Of a DNA stretch of 64,000 nucleotides, positions 34,482-43,462 are shown piece by piece. The notes below the pieces were generated by a model, which saw nothing but the letters and a program-made list of their open reading frames with translations, made no database searches and was not told where the DNA came from. Position numbers and translations under genes: made by a program. Each line of letters starts with the position of its first letter. The stretch's first letter is position 1. Source of the DNA: Acidicapsa ligni (GTDB lineage: Bacteria > Acidobacteriota > Terriglobia > Terriglobales > Acidobacteriaceae); contig NZ_JAGSYG010000002.1 of the NCBI RefSeq assembly GCF_025685655.1, forward strand, positions 124,001-188,000. The letters are read 5' to 3'.

Positions 34482-35423
34482 TTAGCTTTCGGTACGACAG
34501 GCTGTCGCCAATATGCGGCGTGCATAGTTTGCAATCTCTTTGCGTTCGTCCTCGATCAACCTGACGAAAGTGGGAAGGACAGTAGATTGTGAATTCCTGG
34601 GCCACGCCACAACAAGATCAGCCCTGTACTGGTCGGGCTGCAAGCGCAAAAACCGCACACCCTCCGAGCGAAGATTCAGAGTGCACATCGGAACGATCGC
34701 AACTCCTTGTCCTGCGCCGACAAGCGTAAATGCTGTCTGCGGCATATCAACCTCATACTCGATCTTTGGTGAGAAACCACGTTCCTGGCACATGCCGAGA
34801 ATCGCGTCAAAGATGGTTGGTGCAACGTCACGTTGAAGAATGATGAAAGGCTTCTCCGAAAGGTCTTCAATCTTCATCTTCCTGCCTGCGAACGGATGAC
34901 CTTCAGGAACTGCGACAAGAAGCGGCTCACGGATGATTGTCTTTACATGCAGCTCACGCGCTAACTTCTTCGCGAAAGGCGGTCGTGTGATGCCTATGTC
35001 GATTTCGCCTTGAGAAAATGCCACTTCCTGCTGAGGAGGAGTCATCTCACGAAAGAGCAGTTTTACTCCAGGGAGAAGCTCCTTGTACTGCCTCACGACG
35101 TTTGGAAGAAATCCATAAGTAGCGACGCTGCAGAATCCCAGGGACAGAGTTCCGATTTCACCGCGGGCGGCACGTTGGGCAGCCTCCATCGCAAGGTCGG
35201 ACTGCTTCAATGTTCGAAGCGTCTCCTGATAAAAGACCTCGCCCTGAGGCGTCAATCGTGCCGTTCTACCGGAACGCATAAAAAGCTTGATGCCAAGCTC
35301 CTGCTCCAACTGAGTGAGTGTCTTGCTGATCGCCGGCTGAGAAATATGCAGGAAGCGCGATGCCTCCCGAAATCCCTTCTGCTGTGCGACGGCGACAAAG
35401 TAACGAAGATGCCTTAGTTCCAT
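34482..35423 (-). CDS. LysR-family transcriptional regulator
   Basis: 313 residues. N-terminal winged helix at 1-65 (MELRHLRYFVAVAQQKGFREASRFLHISQPAISKTLTQLE...) and a periplasmic-binding-like effector domain beyond residue 90. VPEGHPFAGR and GVAIVPM are typical of the CynR/CatR-like subgroup. It probably autoregulates and controls the convergent SDR gene or a gene elsewhere; LysR genes are usually divergent from their target, and no divergent target is adjacent (the PadR gene 287 bp away points away from it). Confidence 0.92.
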   Translation of the reverse strand: MELRHLRYFVAVAQQKGFREASRFLHISQPAISKTLTQLEQELGIKLFMRSGRTARLTPQGEVFYQETLRTLKQSDLAMEAAQRAARGEIGTLSLGFCSVATYGFLPNVVRQYKELLPGVKLLFREMTPPQQEVAFSQGEIDIGITRPPFAKKLARELHVKTIIREPLLVAVPEGHPFAGRKMKIEDLSEKPFIILQRDVAPTIFDAILGMCQERGFSPKIEYEVDMPQTAFTLVGAGQGVAIVPMCTLNLRSEGVRFLRLQPDQYRADLVVAWPRNSQSTVLPTFVRLIEDERKEIANYARRILATACRTES

Positions 35424-35650
35424 TGATAACCCATGTCTATCGGTACGATTGCAACTTGGAGTATTTTAGATCACTCTCTATACCACTCTACTCGCCCAAA
35501 AGAGTCAACAAATTGCATGAGAGAAGTTAAGTGCGTCAGTACCGGCAAACGTACTTATCGTTCGTGATCCTGTGCCTATGAGTACATTGGCGGTAAATCG
35601 CAAAGCCATGTAGTTGTCGCTTTCATCATGTTTGCTTGTTCTTTCTCCTA

Positions 35651-35680
35651 TTGACATTCTTTATGAGCGTTCTCTAAACT
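35651..35680 (+). promoter_or_regulatory. Candidate sigma-70-like promoter of padR
   Basis: TTGACA (35651-35656), 18-nt spacer, TAAACT (35675-35680). It lies 30 bp before the padR GTG. Immediately after it, CTCCTAT...ATAGGAG (35679-35701) form a 7-bp-arm inverted repeat that includes the padR ribosome binding site. Confidence 0.45.
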
Positions 35681-35709
35681 CCTATCGTCATTCAATAGGA
35701 GCGCGACGA

Positions 35710-36042
35710 GTGGAACGAAATCAGGCAAATCTTCTGCAGGGCACGTTGGACCTGCTCATACTCAAGGCAATCGGCGATGACGAATTTCATGGCCTGGGTA
35801 TTGCCCGGCGCGTTGAGCAGATCACCGAGGACACGTTCAATGTCAGGCCAGGATCGCTCTTTCCCGCTCTTCACCGAATGGAAGAAGCAGGATGGCTGAA
35901 ATCTTTCTGGGGCGAGTCGGAAAATAACCGCCGCGCTAAATATTACCGGCGCACAAAAGCAGGCGAGCGTCAGCTCGGAGTCGAAACAGAACAATGGACG
36001 ATCATCTCCCGGGCCATCGGCCACGCGTTGAAGACGACATAA
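35710..36042 (+). CDS. PadR-family transcriptional regulator
   Basis: 110 residues from a GTG with AGGAG 9 nt upstream; the longer open frame to 35614 includes the promoter region. LLQGTLDLLILKAIGDDEFHGLGIARRVEQ, VRPGSLFPALHRMEEAGWLKSFWGESENNRRAKYYRRTKAGERQL is a full PadR winged helix with the expected beta-wing and long dimerisation helix. It precedes an ADOP-type permease by 14 bp, the usual acidobacterial pairing, and should repress this operon. Confidence 0.93.
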   Translation: MERNQANLLQGTLDLLILKAIGDDEFHGLGIARRVEQITEDTFNVRPGSLFPALHRMEEAGWLKSFWGESENNRRAKYYRRTKAGERQLGVETEQWTIISRAIGHALKTT

Positions 36043-36056
36043 AGAGAGCAAATCGT

Positions 36057-38762
36057 ATGTGGTCCCAGATCAAAGCGGCGTTTCGAAATCTACTGCACAT
36101 TCAACAGGTTGAGTGTGAACTCGACGACGAGATTGCGAGCTACGTCGCTGCAGTAACCGAGGAAAATATCGCCTCGGGCCTCGCTCCTCAGGAGGCTCGC
36201 CGCCGCGCGCTTGCTGAATGTGGCGGGACCGAGCATGTGAAGTGGGCTGTCCGCAATGGCCGTGCCGGAACACTCATCGAATCCCTCCGCGAGGACATTC
36301 GCTTTGGGATCCGCCAGTTGCGCCGAAACCCCGCTTTCGCCTGGACCGCAATCCTCACGCTTGCGCTCGGCATCGGAGCGACGACCGCAATTTTTTCCGC
36401 AGTCTACGCGTTGCTGCTGCAACCACTAACTTATCCAGGCTCAGATCGGCTGATGTTTATCTATCAGCACACAAAATATGACGACATATCCGCTCTGCTC
36501 AATCAGGATTTCATCGCAGCGCAGCCTACTCTGCGGTCGTTTGAGTCGGTGGCTGGATATCTCGATTACGGAGACCAGAATCTGACTGGCGCAGGTGCCC
36601 CGATGCGCGTGTCGGCGATGCGGGTGACCGCCAACTTTTTCCCCACGCTGCGCACGTCACTCACGCTGGGTAGAAATTTTCTGAGCAGTGAAGACCGCAA
36701 GGACGGCCCAGCCGTGGTGATCCTGAGCCACCGTCTCTGGCAGAGCAGGCTGAACAGCGACCCTGCAATCATCGGCCGCACCATCATGCTCGTTGGAAAA
36801 GCGCAGACGGTGGTCGGAGTTCTGCCCGCACACTTCATCTTTCCCGACTCGGCAACCGAGCCCGATCTCTATGTTCCTGCAGATATAGACACGGATACGA
36901 GTCTTCAAACGACCAACGTCTCGGTCTACATGGTGATGACAATAGCCCGGCTTCGCGACGGCGTAACGCTGCCCAAGGCGCAGGCGGAGCTCAATCTCTT
37001 TGAACAAAACCGGGTGAAAGGCTACGGCCCGTTTTTTGTGAACTGGGCCGAAGGCCGCAAAATTCTTGCCCAGCCGCTGCAGCGTTATCTCACAGGAGAC
37101 GACCGCGAGCCGCTCCTCATCCTGTTGGCCTGCGTTGCCGCTGTGTTGCTCATCGCCTGCGTGAACGTAGCCAATCTGCAACTGGCGCGTACCGTCACCC
37201 GCGAGCCAGAGATGGCGCTGCGTGGGGCGCTCGGTGCCAGTCGCCTGCGCCTTATCCGGCAGTCGCTGGTTGAAAACCTCACGCTCTCGGCTATCGCTTC
37301 TGTGCTCGGCCTGGCCATCGCCTCCCTGGCCGCATGGCTCATCCGTCATAGCTGTGCGCCGGGCGAATTCTCTTCCGGTTCAGCGGTTGCGGATCTGCTC
37401 CAGGCACCCTTCGGCAAGCTGAGCGCTGCCGTTGAAGTCAATGGCTGGGTTCTTGCATTCACCGCAGGCCTTGCGCTCCTGACCACAATTCTCTTTGGCG
37501 TTGCTCCGGCCATCGGCTCTTCGCGCGCCGATCTTCGCACGTCGCTTCAGGGTGCAGCGCGCGGCGTCTCCGCGGGACGGCAGCAGCGTCGGTTGCGCAG
37601 CGTTTTGCTCGCGTCAGAGATCGGCCTTGCCGTGCTGCTGCTCACCGGCGCGGGCCTGTTGATTCGCAGCTTTGCGCATGTGCTTCAAAACGGTACCGGG
37701 TTTGATCCTCGCCAGTGTCTAACTGCAAAAGTGCAGCGCAATTTTTCCGAGGATCCCAAAAAGACGAGAGCCTTTGCGCAACAAATACTGCCACGGCTCA
37801 ACGCGCTCCCCGGCGTACATGCCGCGGCTATCGGCAGCCTGCTTCCGCTTGAACACAACTACCGGAACAGGACTCTAGCCTTCGGTGACGGACCTCCGCT
37901 TCCCGTAGGACAGCGCCCCGGCGCCTCCAGCATCAGCATTAGTCCTGAATATTTCGCGGTGACCGGCACGCGCCTGCTTCAGGGCCGCACCTTCACCGAT
38001 CAAGATAACGCCGACGCCGTTCCCGTTGCCATCGTCAATCAGGCGTTCGCCCGGAAGTATTTCGACGGCAACGTGCTCAACAAACAATTCAGAATCAACC
38101 TCAACGGCCACAACATATTCACCCCGATCACCGCTGTCGGCATCGTGCAGGATGTCCGCTACGACGGCCTCGAAGCGGATGTTAAGCCTGTCATCTATCT
38201 GCCGTTTGACCAGGTGCCATATTCCGAGGTCAACATCCTGCTGCGCACCGGCGTCGAGCCCGCTTCGCTTACCGCGGCCCTGCGCAAAGCTGTCATCGAC
38301 ACGGACCCCACGCAGCCAGTGTTTGATGTAGTAACAATGAAGAGCCGCCTCTCGCAGTCGCTCGCCCAGCGGCGGCTCATCATGCTGTTGATTGCAGTTT
38401 TCGCGATGCTGGCGATGATCCTGGCTGGAGTGGGCGTGTACGGCGTATTTTCCTATTGGGTAAGCCAGCGTCGGCAGGAGATGGCAATCCGTCTCGCGCT
38501 CGGCTCATCGCGCGGTGAACTGTTACGCCTCATCGTTTCGCAAGCCCTGCGCCTGATCCTGGCGGGCATCGTCGTAGGCATCGCGGGCGCATGGTTCCTG
38601 GACCGTCTTCTCGCCAGCATGTTGGTCGGCATCCAGGTGCATGACCCGCTATCGCTCTCGCTGGCCGGGGCACTCATGACGCTGGTTGCGCTGGTGGGAT
38701 GCGGCCTGCCCGCCAGAAACGCAGCCCGCACCGACTTAATTTCCATACTCCACTGCGAATAG
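36057..38762 (+). CDS. ADOP-type MacB/FtsX permease
   Basis: 901 residues from the ATG at 36057 (frame opens at 35994 inside padR). The N-terminal 75 residues (LDDEIASYVAAVTEENIASGLAPQEARRRALAECGG) form the cytosolic domain found in these 'duplicated orphan permeases', followed by RRNPAFAWTAILTLALGIGATTAIF as first membrane helix, a large extracytoplasmic MacB domain, three helices around EPEMALRGALGASRLRLIRQ, a second extracytoplasmic domain and the final helices with RRQEMAIRLALGSSRGEL. No ATPase is encoded beside it. Likely an exporter or mechanotransmitter; substrate unknown. Confidence 0.93.
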   Translation: MWSQIKAAFRNLLHIQQVECELDDEIASYVAAVTEENIASGLAPQEARRRALAECGGTEHVKWAVRNGRAGTLIESLREDIRFGIRQLRRNPAFAWTAILTLALGIGATTAIFSAVYALLLQPLTYPGSDRLMFIYQHTKYDDISALLNQDFIAAQPTLRSFESVAGYLDYGDQNLTGAGAPMRVSAMRVTANFFPTLRTSLTLGRNFLSSEDRKDGPAVVILSHRLWQSRLNSDPAIIGRTIMLVGKAQTVVGVLPAHFIFPDSATEPDLYVPADIDTDTSLQTTNVSVYMVMTIARLRDGVTLPKAQAELNLFEQNRVKGYGPFFVNWAEGRKILAQPLQRYLTGDDREPLLILLACVAAVLLIACVNVANLQLARTVTREPEMALRGALGASRLRLIRQSLVENLTLSAIASVLGLAIASLAAWLIRHSCAPGEFSSGSAVADLLQAPFGKLSAAVEVNGWVLAFTAGLALLTTILFGVAPAIGSSRADLRTSLQGAARGVSAGRQQRRLRSVLLASEIGLAVLLLTGAGLLIRSFAHVLQNGTGFDPRQCLTAKVQRNFSEDPKKTRAFAQQILPRLNALPGVHAAAIGSLLPLEHNYRNRTLAFGDGPPLPVGQRPGASSISISPEYFAVTGTRLLQGRTFTDQDNADAVPVAIVNQAFARKYFDGNVLNKQFRINLNGHNIFTPITAVGIVQDVRYDGLEADVKPVIYLPFDQVPYSEVNILLRTGVEPASLTAALRKAVIDTDPTQPVFDVVTMKSRLSQSLAQRRLIMLLIAVFAMLAMILAGVGVYGVFSYWVSQRRQEMAIRLALGSSRGELLRLIVSQALRLILAGIVVGIAGAWFLDRLLASMLVGIQVHDPLSLSLAGALMTLVALVGCGLPARNAARTDLISILHCE

Positions 38763-38817
38763 GGCCTTTGGATATCAGTGGTATTGGGCCTTGCACTTAT
38801 CATTACCGATTTTGTCT

Positions 38818-39465
38818 CTATGCTTTCTCGAGCACGAGATGGGTCGCGTACTCCGAAGTCTGGCGCTTGGTCACGGAAAACCCCAATGCGTGAAGATCCA
38901 GACCATCGAACAGCGGCTCTCCTTGACCGAGAAGAACGGGTACCGACGCGATGTGGAGAGAGTCGATCAGGCCAGCTCTCAGATACTGTCGCACTGTGGC
39001 CACGCCGCCGCCGATCTTGACGTCTTTGTTTCCGGCCGCCTGCATTGCAAGGGCCAGCGCCTCTTCAATTCCGCCCGTCACAAAGTGGAAAGTGGTTCCT
39101 CCTTCCATCATCAAAGATGCACGCTCGTAATGTGTGAGAACGAAGGTGGGCGCGTGGTACGGTGGATTCTCACCCCACCAGCCCTTCCATGAGTCGTCTT
39201 GCCATGGACCGCGCACCGGACCGAACATGTTGCGGCCGAGGATGAAGGCACCGAAGTTCTCCATCGACTGGTGAGCGAACACATCGTCGACATCGCCTTT
39301 GGTTCCATCCTCTCCCCCATGCATGGAGCGAAAGCTCTGCGTGTGAAAGAACCACTGAAATATCTCCGGTCCGCGCTTACCCAGCGGATCGGCCAGGGTC
39401 TGTTCGATCCCAGCGCTGAAACCGTCCAATGAAACACCAAATCCCGCTATTCGAACCTTCGACAT
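38818..39465 (-). CDS. DHFR/RibD C-terminal-type reductase
   Basis: 215 residues. SLDGFSAG at the N-terminus, GRNMFGP, PTFVLTH and GGVATVRQYLRAGLIDSLHIASVPVLLGQGEPLFDG are the blocks of the RibD C-terminal / dihydrofolate-reductase-like family (YwjB, YyaP type). It should bind NADPH; the true substrate is unknown for this group. First of a leftward series reading, in transcription order, VOC, ECF sigma, YCII, then this gene. Confidence 0.88.
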   Translation of the reverse strand: MSKVRIAGFGVSLDGFSAGIEQTLADPLGKRGPEIFQWFFHTQSFRSMHGGEDGTKGDVDDVFAHQSMENFGAFILGRNMFGPVRGPWQDDSWKGWWGENPPYHAPTFVLTHYERASLMMEGGTTFHFVTGGIEEALALAMQAAGNKDVKIGGGVATVRQYLRAGLIDSLHIASVPVLLGQGEPLFDGLDLHALGFSVTKRQTSEYATHLVLEKA

Positions 39466-39516
39466 CGCAACACTCTCCGTTAATATGATCTTCCTACTCT
39501 GCTCCTGGCCGGTATG

Positions 39517-39918
39517 TCAGCGTGCGGTGACCTTGCGCCGTCGCTGCTCGCTTGCCTTCATCATTTCAGCCAGATCGCCCGTTGGCCGTATCTCGAATAT
39601 CGACCCATACTTCACGGCAGGATGCTCCGCCATGAGTTGAATTGCGTGATTCATGTCCCGCGCCTCAAGTACGAGGATGCCACCGAGCTGTTCCTTAGTT
39701 TCCGCATAGGGGCCGTCAGTCGTCGCGACCTTGCCGTTCTTCCAATACATGGTCAACGCTGTTTCAGACGGTTGAAGGGCTTCTCCGCCAACCCAGTTCC
39801 CGTTCGCGCGCAAATAGTCGTCGTAGTCAAAGCATTCGTCGAACATCGCGTTGAGCTCGTCTTCGGTCATTGTCGCGTGTTTAGCCGGTTCGTAGTATCC
39901 CAAACAGATGTATTTCAT
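39517..39918 (-). CDS. YCII-related (DGPF) protein
   Basis: 133 residues from the ATG at 39918 with AAGGAG 8 nt upstream; the frame extends to 40026 but would overlap the sigma gene end. YICLGYYEPAKHATMTEDELNAMFDECFDYDDYL, TVDGPYAETKEQLGG and EARDMNHAIQLMAEHPAVKYG-SIFEIRP are the YCII dimeric alpha/beta barrel pattern. Such proteins regularly accompany ECF42 sigma factors, as here; their chemistry is unclear. Confidence 0.9.
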   Translation of the reverse strand: MKYICLGYYEPAKHATMTEDELNAMFDECFDYDDYLRANGNWVGGEALQPSETALTMYWKNGKVATTDGPYAETKEQLGGILVLEARDMNHAIQLMAEHPAVKYGSIFEIRPTGDLAEMMKASEQRRRKVTAR

Positions 39919-40031
39919 AGGTCTCTCCTTTAAGTTGGCTGCCAGTAGCGCAACCCGCGCTACTGGATTGTTCACCCTATAGTCGTTGGGCAAAGGGAAA
40001 ATCGACAGCAGAGCTAGTTTTTTCAATTCCG

Positions 40032-41291
40032 CTATTTCAACTCCTCGAGCCTCCTCGAAAGAAAGCGGCGTTCCGGCTCCTGCCGAGCCCCGTCCCGAAG
40101 CAGGGCAAGGGCCTTTTCATACGAAGCACGGGCCTCCGGAAGCCGCCCTAGCCTGCGACACAGATCCGCACGAGCGGAGTGGACGAGGTGATAATTGGCG
40201 AGTTCCTCGCGCCCCAGAAGGTCGTCGATGATGCCAAGCCCCTGCTCAGGACCTTCATACATGGCGATAGCAACGGCACGGTTGAGTTCCACGACCGTAG
40301 ACGGCTGAACCCGCATCAGCCGGTCGTAGAGTAGCGTGATCTGCCGCCAGTCCGTGGACGCCGCTGAGGAAGCCTCAGCGTGAACCGCCGCGATGGCCGC
40401 CTGCAGTGTGTATGCACCGAAACGGCGCGATCGAAGAGCGCTTTCGGTGAGCGCGATGCCTTCGGCGATCTGGGCTGTATTCCAAAGAGCGCGATCCTGC
40501 CGGTCCAGCAGAATCAGCTCTCCTTCCGCAGAGCTTCGAGCGGCGCGGCGCGATTCCTGCAACAGCATTAGCCCCAACAGGCCCATCACCTCGGATTCCG
40601 GAAGAAGGTCCAGTCCCGGAACATCCAGGAGCAGCCTACCCAGACGGATCGCCTCGTGACTCAATCCAGTTCCTGTTGCTTCCGCTGAATAACCCTCGTT
40701 GAAGACCAGGTACACGACCTGAAGTACGGCCCCCAACCGCGCCGATAATTCCTGCGACACTGGCACCTGGTAAGGAATCGCTTTATCGCGGATGACGGCT
40801 TTCGCTCGAACGATGCGTTGAGCAAGCGTCGCGGGTGTAACCAGAAAAGCCCGGGCTATCTCTTCTGTTGTCAGACCGCAGACTTCACGCAGCGTGAGCG
40901 CAACCTGCGCCTCTGATGGCAGTGCGGGATGGCAACAGGTGAAGATGAGACGAAGACGATCGTCCTCGATCTCCTCTTCCTGGGGCGCTTCATAGACACG
41001 CGCTTCAAGTTGGCGTGCCAAGTCACTCTGTGCGGCGTCGAAGCGCGCCCGCCGCCGCATTGCATCGATGGCCTTGAATCGCCCAGTCGATATGAGCCAG
41101 GGGCGCGGCTTGTCCGGAAGGCCGGTCTGCGGCCATGTCTCCAGGGCGGCAGCGAAAGCCTCGTGCATGGCCTCTTCGGCGAGATCGAGGTCGCCGAGCA
41201 AGCGCATCAGCGTAGCTAGAATTCTGCCCGATTCCGACCGGTAAAGAGTCTCTATGGTCCTACTCAGATCTTCGGGCGCATTCGGCGGCAT
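40032..41291 (-). CDS. ECF42-type RNA polymerase sigma factor
   Basis: About 419 residues from the ATG at 41291 (a TTG three codons earlier is possible). Region 2 reads LYRSESGRILATLMRLLGDLDLAEEAMHEAFAAAL, PRPWLISTGRFKAIDAMRRR; region 4 includes LTLREVCGLTTEEIARAFLVTPATLAQRIVRAK. Beyond residue 180 comes the long helical, TPR-like extension of the ECF42 group (LLLQESRRAAR; ALTESALRSRRFGAYTLQAAIAAVHAEA). No anti-sigma factor is nearby; in this group the extension itself is thought to control activity. YCII gene directly downstream. Confidence 0.92.
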   Translation of the reverse strand: MPPNAPEDLSRTIETLYRSESGRILATLMRLLGDLDLAEEAMHEAFAAALETWPQTGLPDKPRPWLISTGRFKAIDAMRRRARFDAAQSDLARQLEARVYEAPQEEEIEDDRLRLIFTCCHPALPSEAQVALTLREVCGLTTEEIARAFLVTPATLAQRIVRAKAVIRDKAIPYQVPVSQELSARLGAVLQVVYLVFNEGYSAEATGTGLSHEAIRLGRLLLDVPGLDLLPESEVMGLLGLMLLQESRRAARSSAEGELILLDRQDRALWNTAQIAEGIALTESALRSRRFGAYTLQAAIAAVHAEASSAASTDWRQITLLYDRLMRVQPSTVVELNRAVAIAMYEGPEQGLGIIDDLLGREELANYHLVHSARADLCRRLGRLPEARASYEKALALLRDGARQEPERRFLSRRLEELK

Positions 41292-41463
41292 GCATGTCAA
41301 ATTAGCAAACGGGCAGATTCAACACAACTGCGGTTGGCTGTTCCTCAACCCACCTTCCCGTACTGGCTAATGCGATTTGTATTCATATAAAATTTCCGCC
41401 TTGGCAACAGGATTCCTGGACTCATTCTTTCTCTAACCGCTTGCAATCTCAGAGGTGGTCTGT

Positions 41464-41889
41464 TCAGTTGAGTTGTTCTGAGGTTCCGCCCCAATCCTCT
41501 GGGAGCACGTCAGCTACTGATTGAGAAAATGTCCAGGAGTGGCCGGCAAGATCCTCGGCAACATACTGCCGCTCTCCGTAAGGATGGGTGGATGGTTCCT
41601 GCGTAATTCGTGCGCCGTGCGCCCGAGCGCGAGTGCAGTGGGCGTCTGCGTCGTCGACTCGGACGGTGATCGAGTGGCCGAGGCCGACAGGGCCGCCAAT
41701 CTCATGGGGACGAAGCTCTCTTACGATGACTGCACCCTCTCCCACGTTGAGCTGAACGCGGTGCGTGCCAACCCGTAGCCGTATTGAATATGCGAACGCC
41801 TTACACAGCCACGCCGCCGCCTCATTTGCATCAGGATAGGCAAGAACCGGGATTACCGTGACACGGGGTATGGATCGGTTCGAAATCAT
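41464..41889 (-). CDS. VOC-family (glyoxalase/bleomycin resistance-like) protein
   Basis: 141 residues from the ATG at 41889, with GGAG 8 nt upstream. VIPVLAYPDANEAAAWLCKAFAYS and VDDADAHCTRARAHGARITQEPSTHPYGERQYVAEDLAGHSWTFSQSV are the two beta-alpha-beta-beta-beta halves of a VOC fold, PhnB/3-demethylubiquinone-like. Metal ligands are incomplete, so the activity cannot be named. In front of the ECF42 group on the same strand, but 160 bp away. Confidence 0.85.
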   Translation of the reverse strand: MISNRSIPRVTVIPVLAYPDANEAAAWLCKAFAYSIRLRVGTHRVQLNVGEGAVIVRELRPHEIGGPVGLGHSITVRVDDADAHCTRARAHGARITQEPSTHPYGERQYVAEDLAGHSWTFSQSVADVLPEDWGGTSEQLN

Positions 41890-42091
41890 TTGCAAGCTCC
41901 AAAATCCTGAGGCTATGACTAGGGTGACTCTGTACAGCGTCTCATCTTACCTCGCTCCATCACCGTCCATCCACAGCCTTCGCGAGACCGACGTACAAGC
42001 CACCCTCCCTTGCGGATTCGGGCCGATGCCATCCCCGAGAACAGGCCAAGTCACTCATTGACTCCGCACTGGGCCGCATTTGAATATTGGT

Positions 42092-42157
42092 CCTCATAAA
42101 CGCCGTTGTCGTCAGTGATCGCTCACTGGCGATAAGTCGACGTATCGGTACCGATTA
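42092..42157. repeat. Accessory-region repeat, copy 4
   Basis: Starts CCTCATAAACGCCGTTGTCG, then TCGCTCACTGG and the core CGATAAG-TCGA-CGTATCG (42130-42147; 6 of 7 arm positions pair), followed by GTACCGATTA. The first 12 bases equal copy 3; ATAAACGCCGTTGT equals copy 6. Confidence 0.65.
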
Positions 42158-42264
42158 GCCGCGTGCAGGAAGGAATCCGGCGGAAGTAATAGTGCGGCGG
42201 CTGGCATGCCATGCTGCACCGTCGGACACCGCCGTATTCTACGAGGAACTTCGGGTGACGCTAG

Positions 42265-42462
42265 CTACGGCCCGCACCGTTCCGTCCCTCGCACAAAACA
42301 GGTAAGCGTCTCTTTGAACCTCAGCATGGAAGGCGGCAGCTTGGTCGCCGGCAGCGCGTGAGGGTTTTCGAAGACGGCAAAGCGATATTCGAGTCCCTCC
42401 CGTGAACCGGTCGAGACTGCATGGAAGACGCCAAAGCCACCGATATTCTCGTACTGATTGTT
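42265..42462 (-). pseudogene. Gene remnant without start codon
   Basis: A 65-codon open stretch bounded by stops at 42463-42465 and 42265-42267 reads as ordinary protein: YENIGGFGVFHAVSTG, LEYRFAVFENPHALP and MLRFKETLTCFVRG. There is no start before residue 46 and the frame stops abruptly upstream, so it looks like the 3' end of a gene whose front was lost. Family not recognised. Confidence 0.35.
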
Positions 42463-42523
42463 CTACTTTAGACCGGGCTGGAGTCGTCCAGGATCTATTC
42501 TCAAAATGTGTAGGAGTCGATAG

Positions 42524-43333
42524 ATGGACAGTCCTGTTGTTTGGTTTCCCCAGATATGTGAGGCTACCTGTGAGATGCCTCGCCTCGCCGCCCTGGACGT
42601 TCTTGATTCTCTGAGTGACGAGGCGTTTTCGAAAGAGTATGCAGCGCGATCCATGCCTTTTCTACTGCGGCTGGGTGCGTTAAAGTTCTCTGAAGCGGAG
42701 ATCTTAGGTCTGCTGCAAGGGGCCTACGGCGATCAGACCGTGAACGTCCGTTTCGGCAATATGGCAGATCCGGGTAGCTACCTGAATCGCCGCGAAGAAG
42801 CGATGCCCCTAAGAAATTTCATTGGGGAACACTTCATGCAGGTAAACGATGCCGGGACGGCCTATGCCGCCGGCACCGTGATACCCGTCGAGATGGCGCG
42901 CGATCTCGGGGTCCCTTTTCCGATGTTCTACCCTGAGTATTTTTTCAATGAGCCACGGATGTGGATGGGTAAGAAGGGAACGGTGACTGCCCTGCACAAG
43001 GACATCCCGGACAACTTCTCGTTCGCATACTTCGGTGCCAAAGAATGGCTCCTCTATCCGCCAGCCGATTTTCCTTATCTATACATGATTCATCCGAACC
43101 CGAATGCACTTCCAGACTTCGGGGTCAGCATGGTTAACGCAAAGTCTCCGGATGCGACGCGCTTCCCGGAGTTCTCGAAGGCTACACCGATCTCCATCAC
43201 GCAGCGTGCGGGCGATCTGCTTTATGTGCCTGCGGGGTGGAGTCATTTTGTGGAGAACCACGAAGACTCTCTGATGATGAATTTCTGGCTAAGACGCGGA
43301 AGATCCCCTGCGGTGTTAGGCAGGGACCGATGA
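42524..43333 (+). CDS. JmjC/cupin_8-like oxygenase
   Basis: 269 residues, ATG with AGGAG 8 nt upstream. WMGKKGTVTALHKDIPDNFSF supplies the HxD pair, AKEWLLYPPAD follows as in FIH/JmjC-type hydroxylases, and the distal metal His is in VPAGWSHFVEN. A Fe(II)/2-oxoglutarate-dependent dioxygenase acting on protein or small molecule is likely. The N-terminal region (PFLLRLGALKFSEAEILGLLQGAYG) is usual for these proteins. Single gene between repeat copies 4 and 5. Confidence 0.85.
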   Translation: MDSPVVWFPQICEATCEMPRLAALDVLDSLSDEAFSKEYAARSMPFLLRLGALKFSEAEILGLLQGAYGDQTVNVRFGNMADPGSYLNRREEAMPLRNFIGEHFMQVNDAGTAYAAGTVIPVEMARDLGVPFPMFYPEYFFNEPRMWMGKKGTVTALHKDIPDNFSFAYFGAKEWLLYPPADFPYLYMIHPNPNALPDFGVSMVNAKSPDATRFPEFSKATPISITQRAGDLLYVPAGWSHFVENHEDSLMMNFWLRRGRSPAVLGRDR

Positions 43334-43413
43334 CAGGGGTTCACTCCAGTATCCTGTCCCTGTTCTTCCCATGTGCCAGGGTTAAATCTTATTTCTCGAG
43401 AAATCTACTTTCT

Positions 43414-43461
43414 TCATTTGGCGGTCGCTGGCGATAAGCCGACTTATGGGGACTAATGAGC
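43414..43461. repeat. Accessory-region repeat, copy 5
   Basis: TCATTTGGCGGTCGCTGG then core CGATAAG-CCGA-CTTATGG (43432-43449) and GGACTAATGAGCG. Lies 80 bp past the cupin gene and next to the start of the recombinase module. It lacks the CCTCATAAACGC front part of copies 3 and 4. Confidence 0.6.
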
Positions 43462-43462
43462 G

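Larger units (their letters stand above)
41890..42523. other. Non-coding stretch with repeat copy 4 and a gene remnant
   Basis: Contains the presumed VOC promoter at its left end, repeat copy 4 at 42092-42157 and a short start-less frame on the minus strand (42265-42462). Nothing else was recognised. Composition is similar to the neighbouring genes, as expected for decayed coding sequence. Confidence 0.5.

Noticed and set aside
35530-35575. Further inverted copy of the accessory repeat (CGTACTTATCG)
   Set aside because: Only one arm fits and the flanking blocks are absent, so it may be chance.
42160-42262. VOC-like fragment on the plus strand near repeat copy 4
   Set aside because: A short match (SDTAVFYEEL) only; too little to support a gene or remnant.
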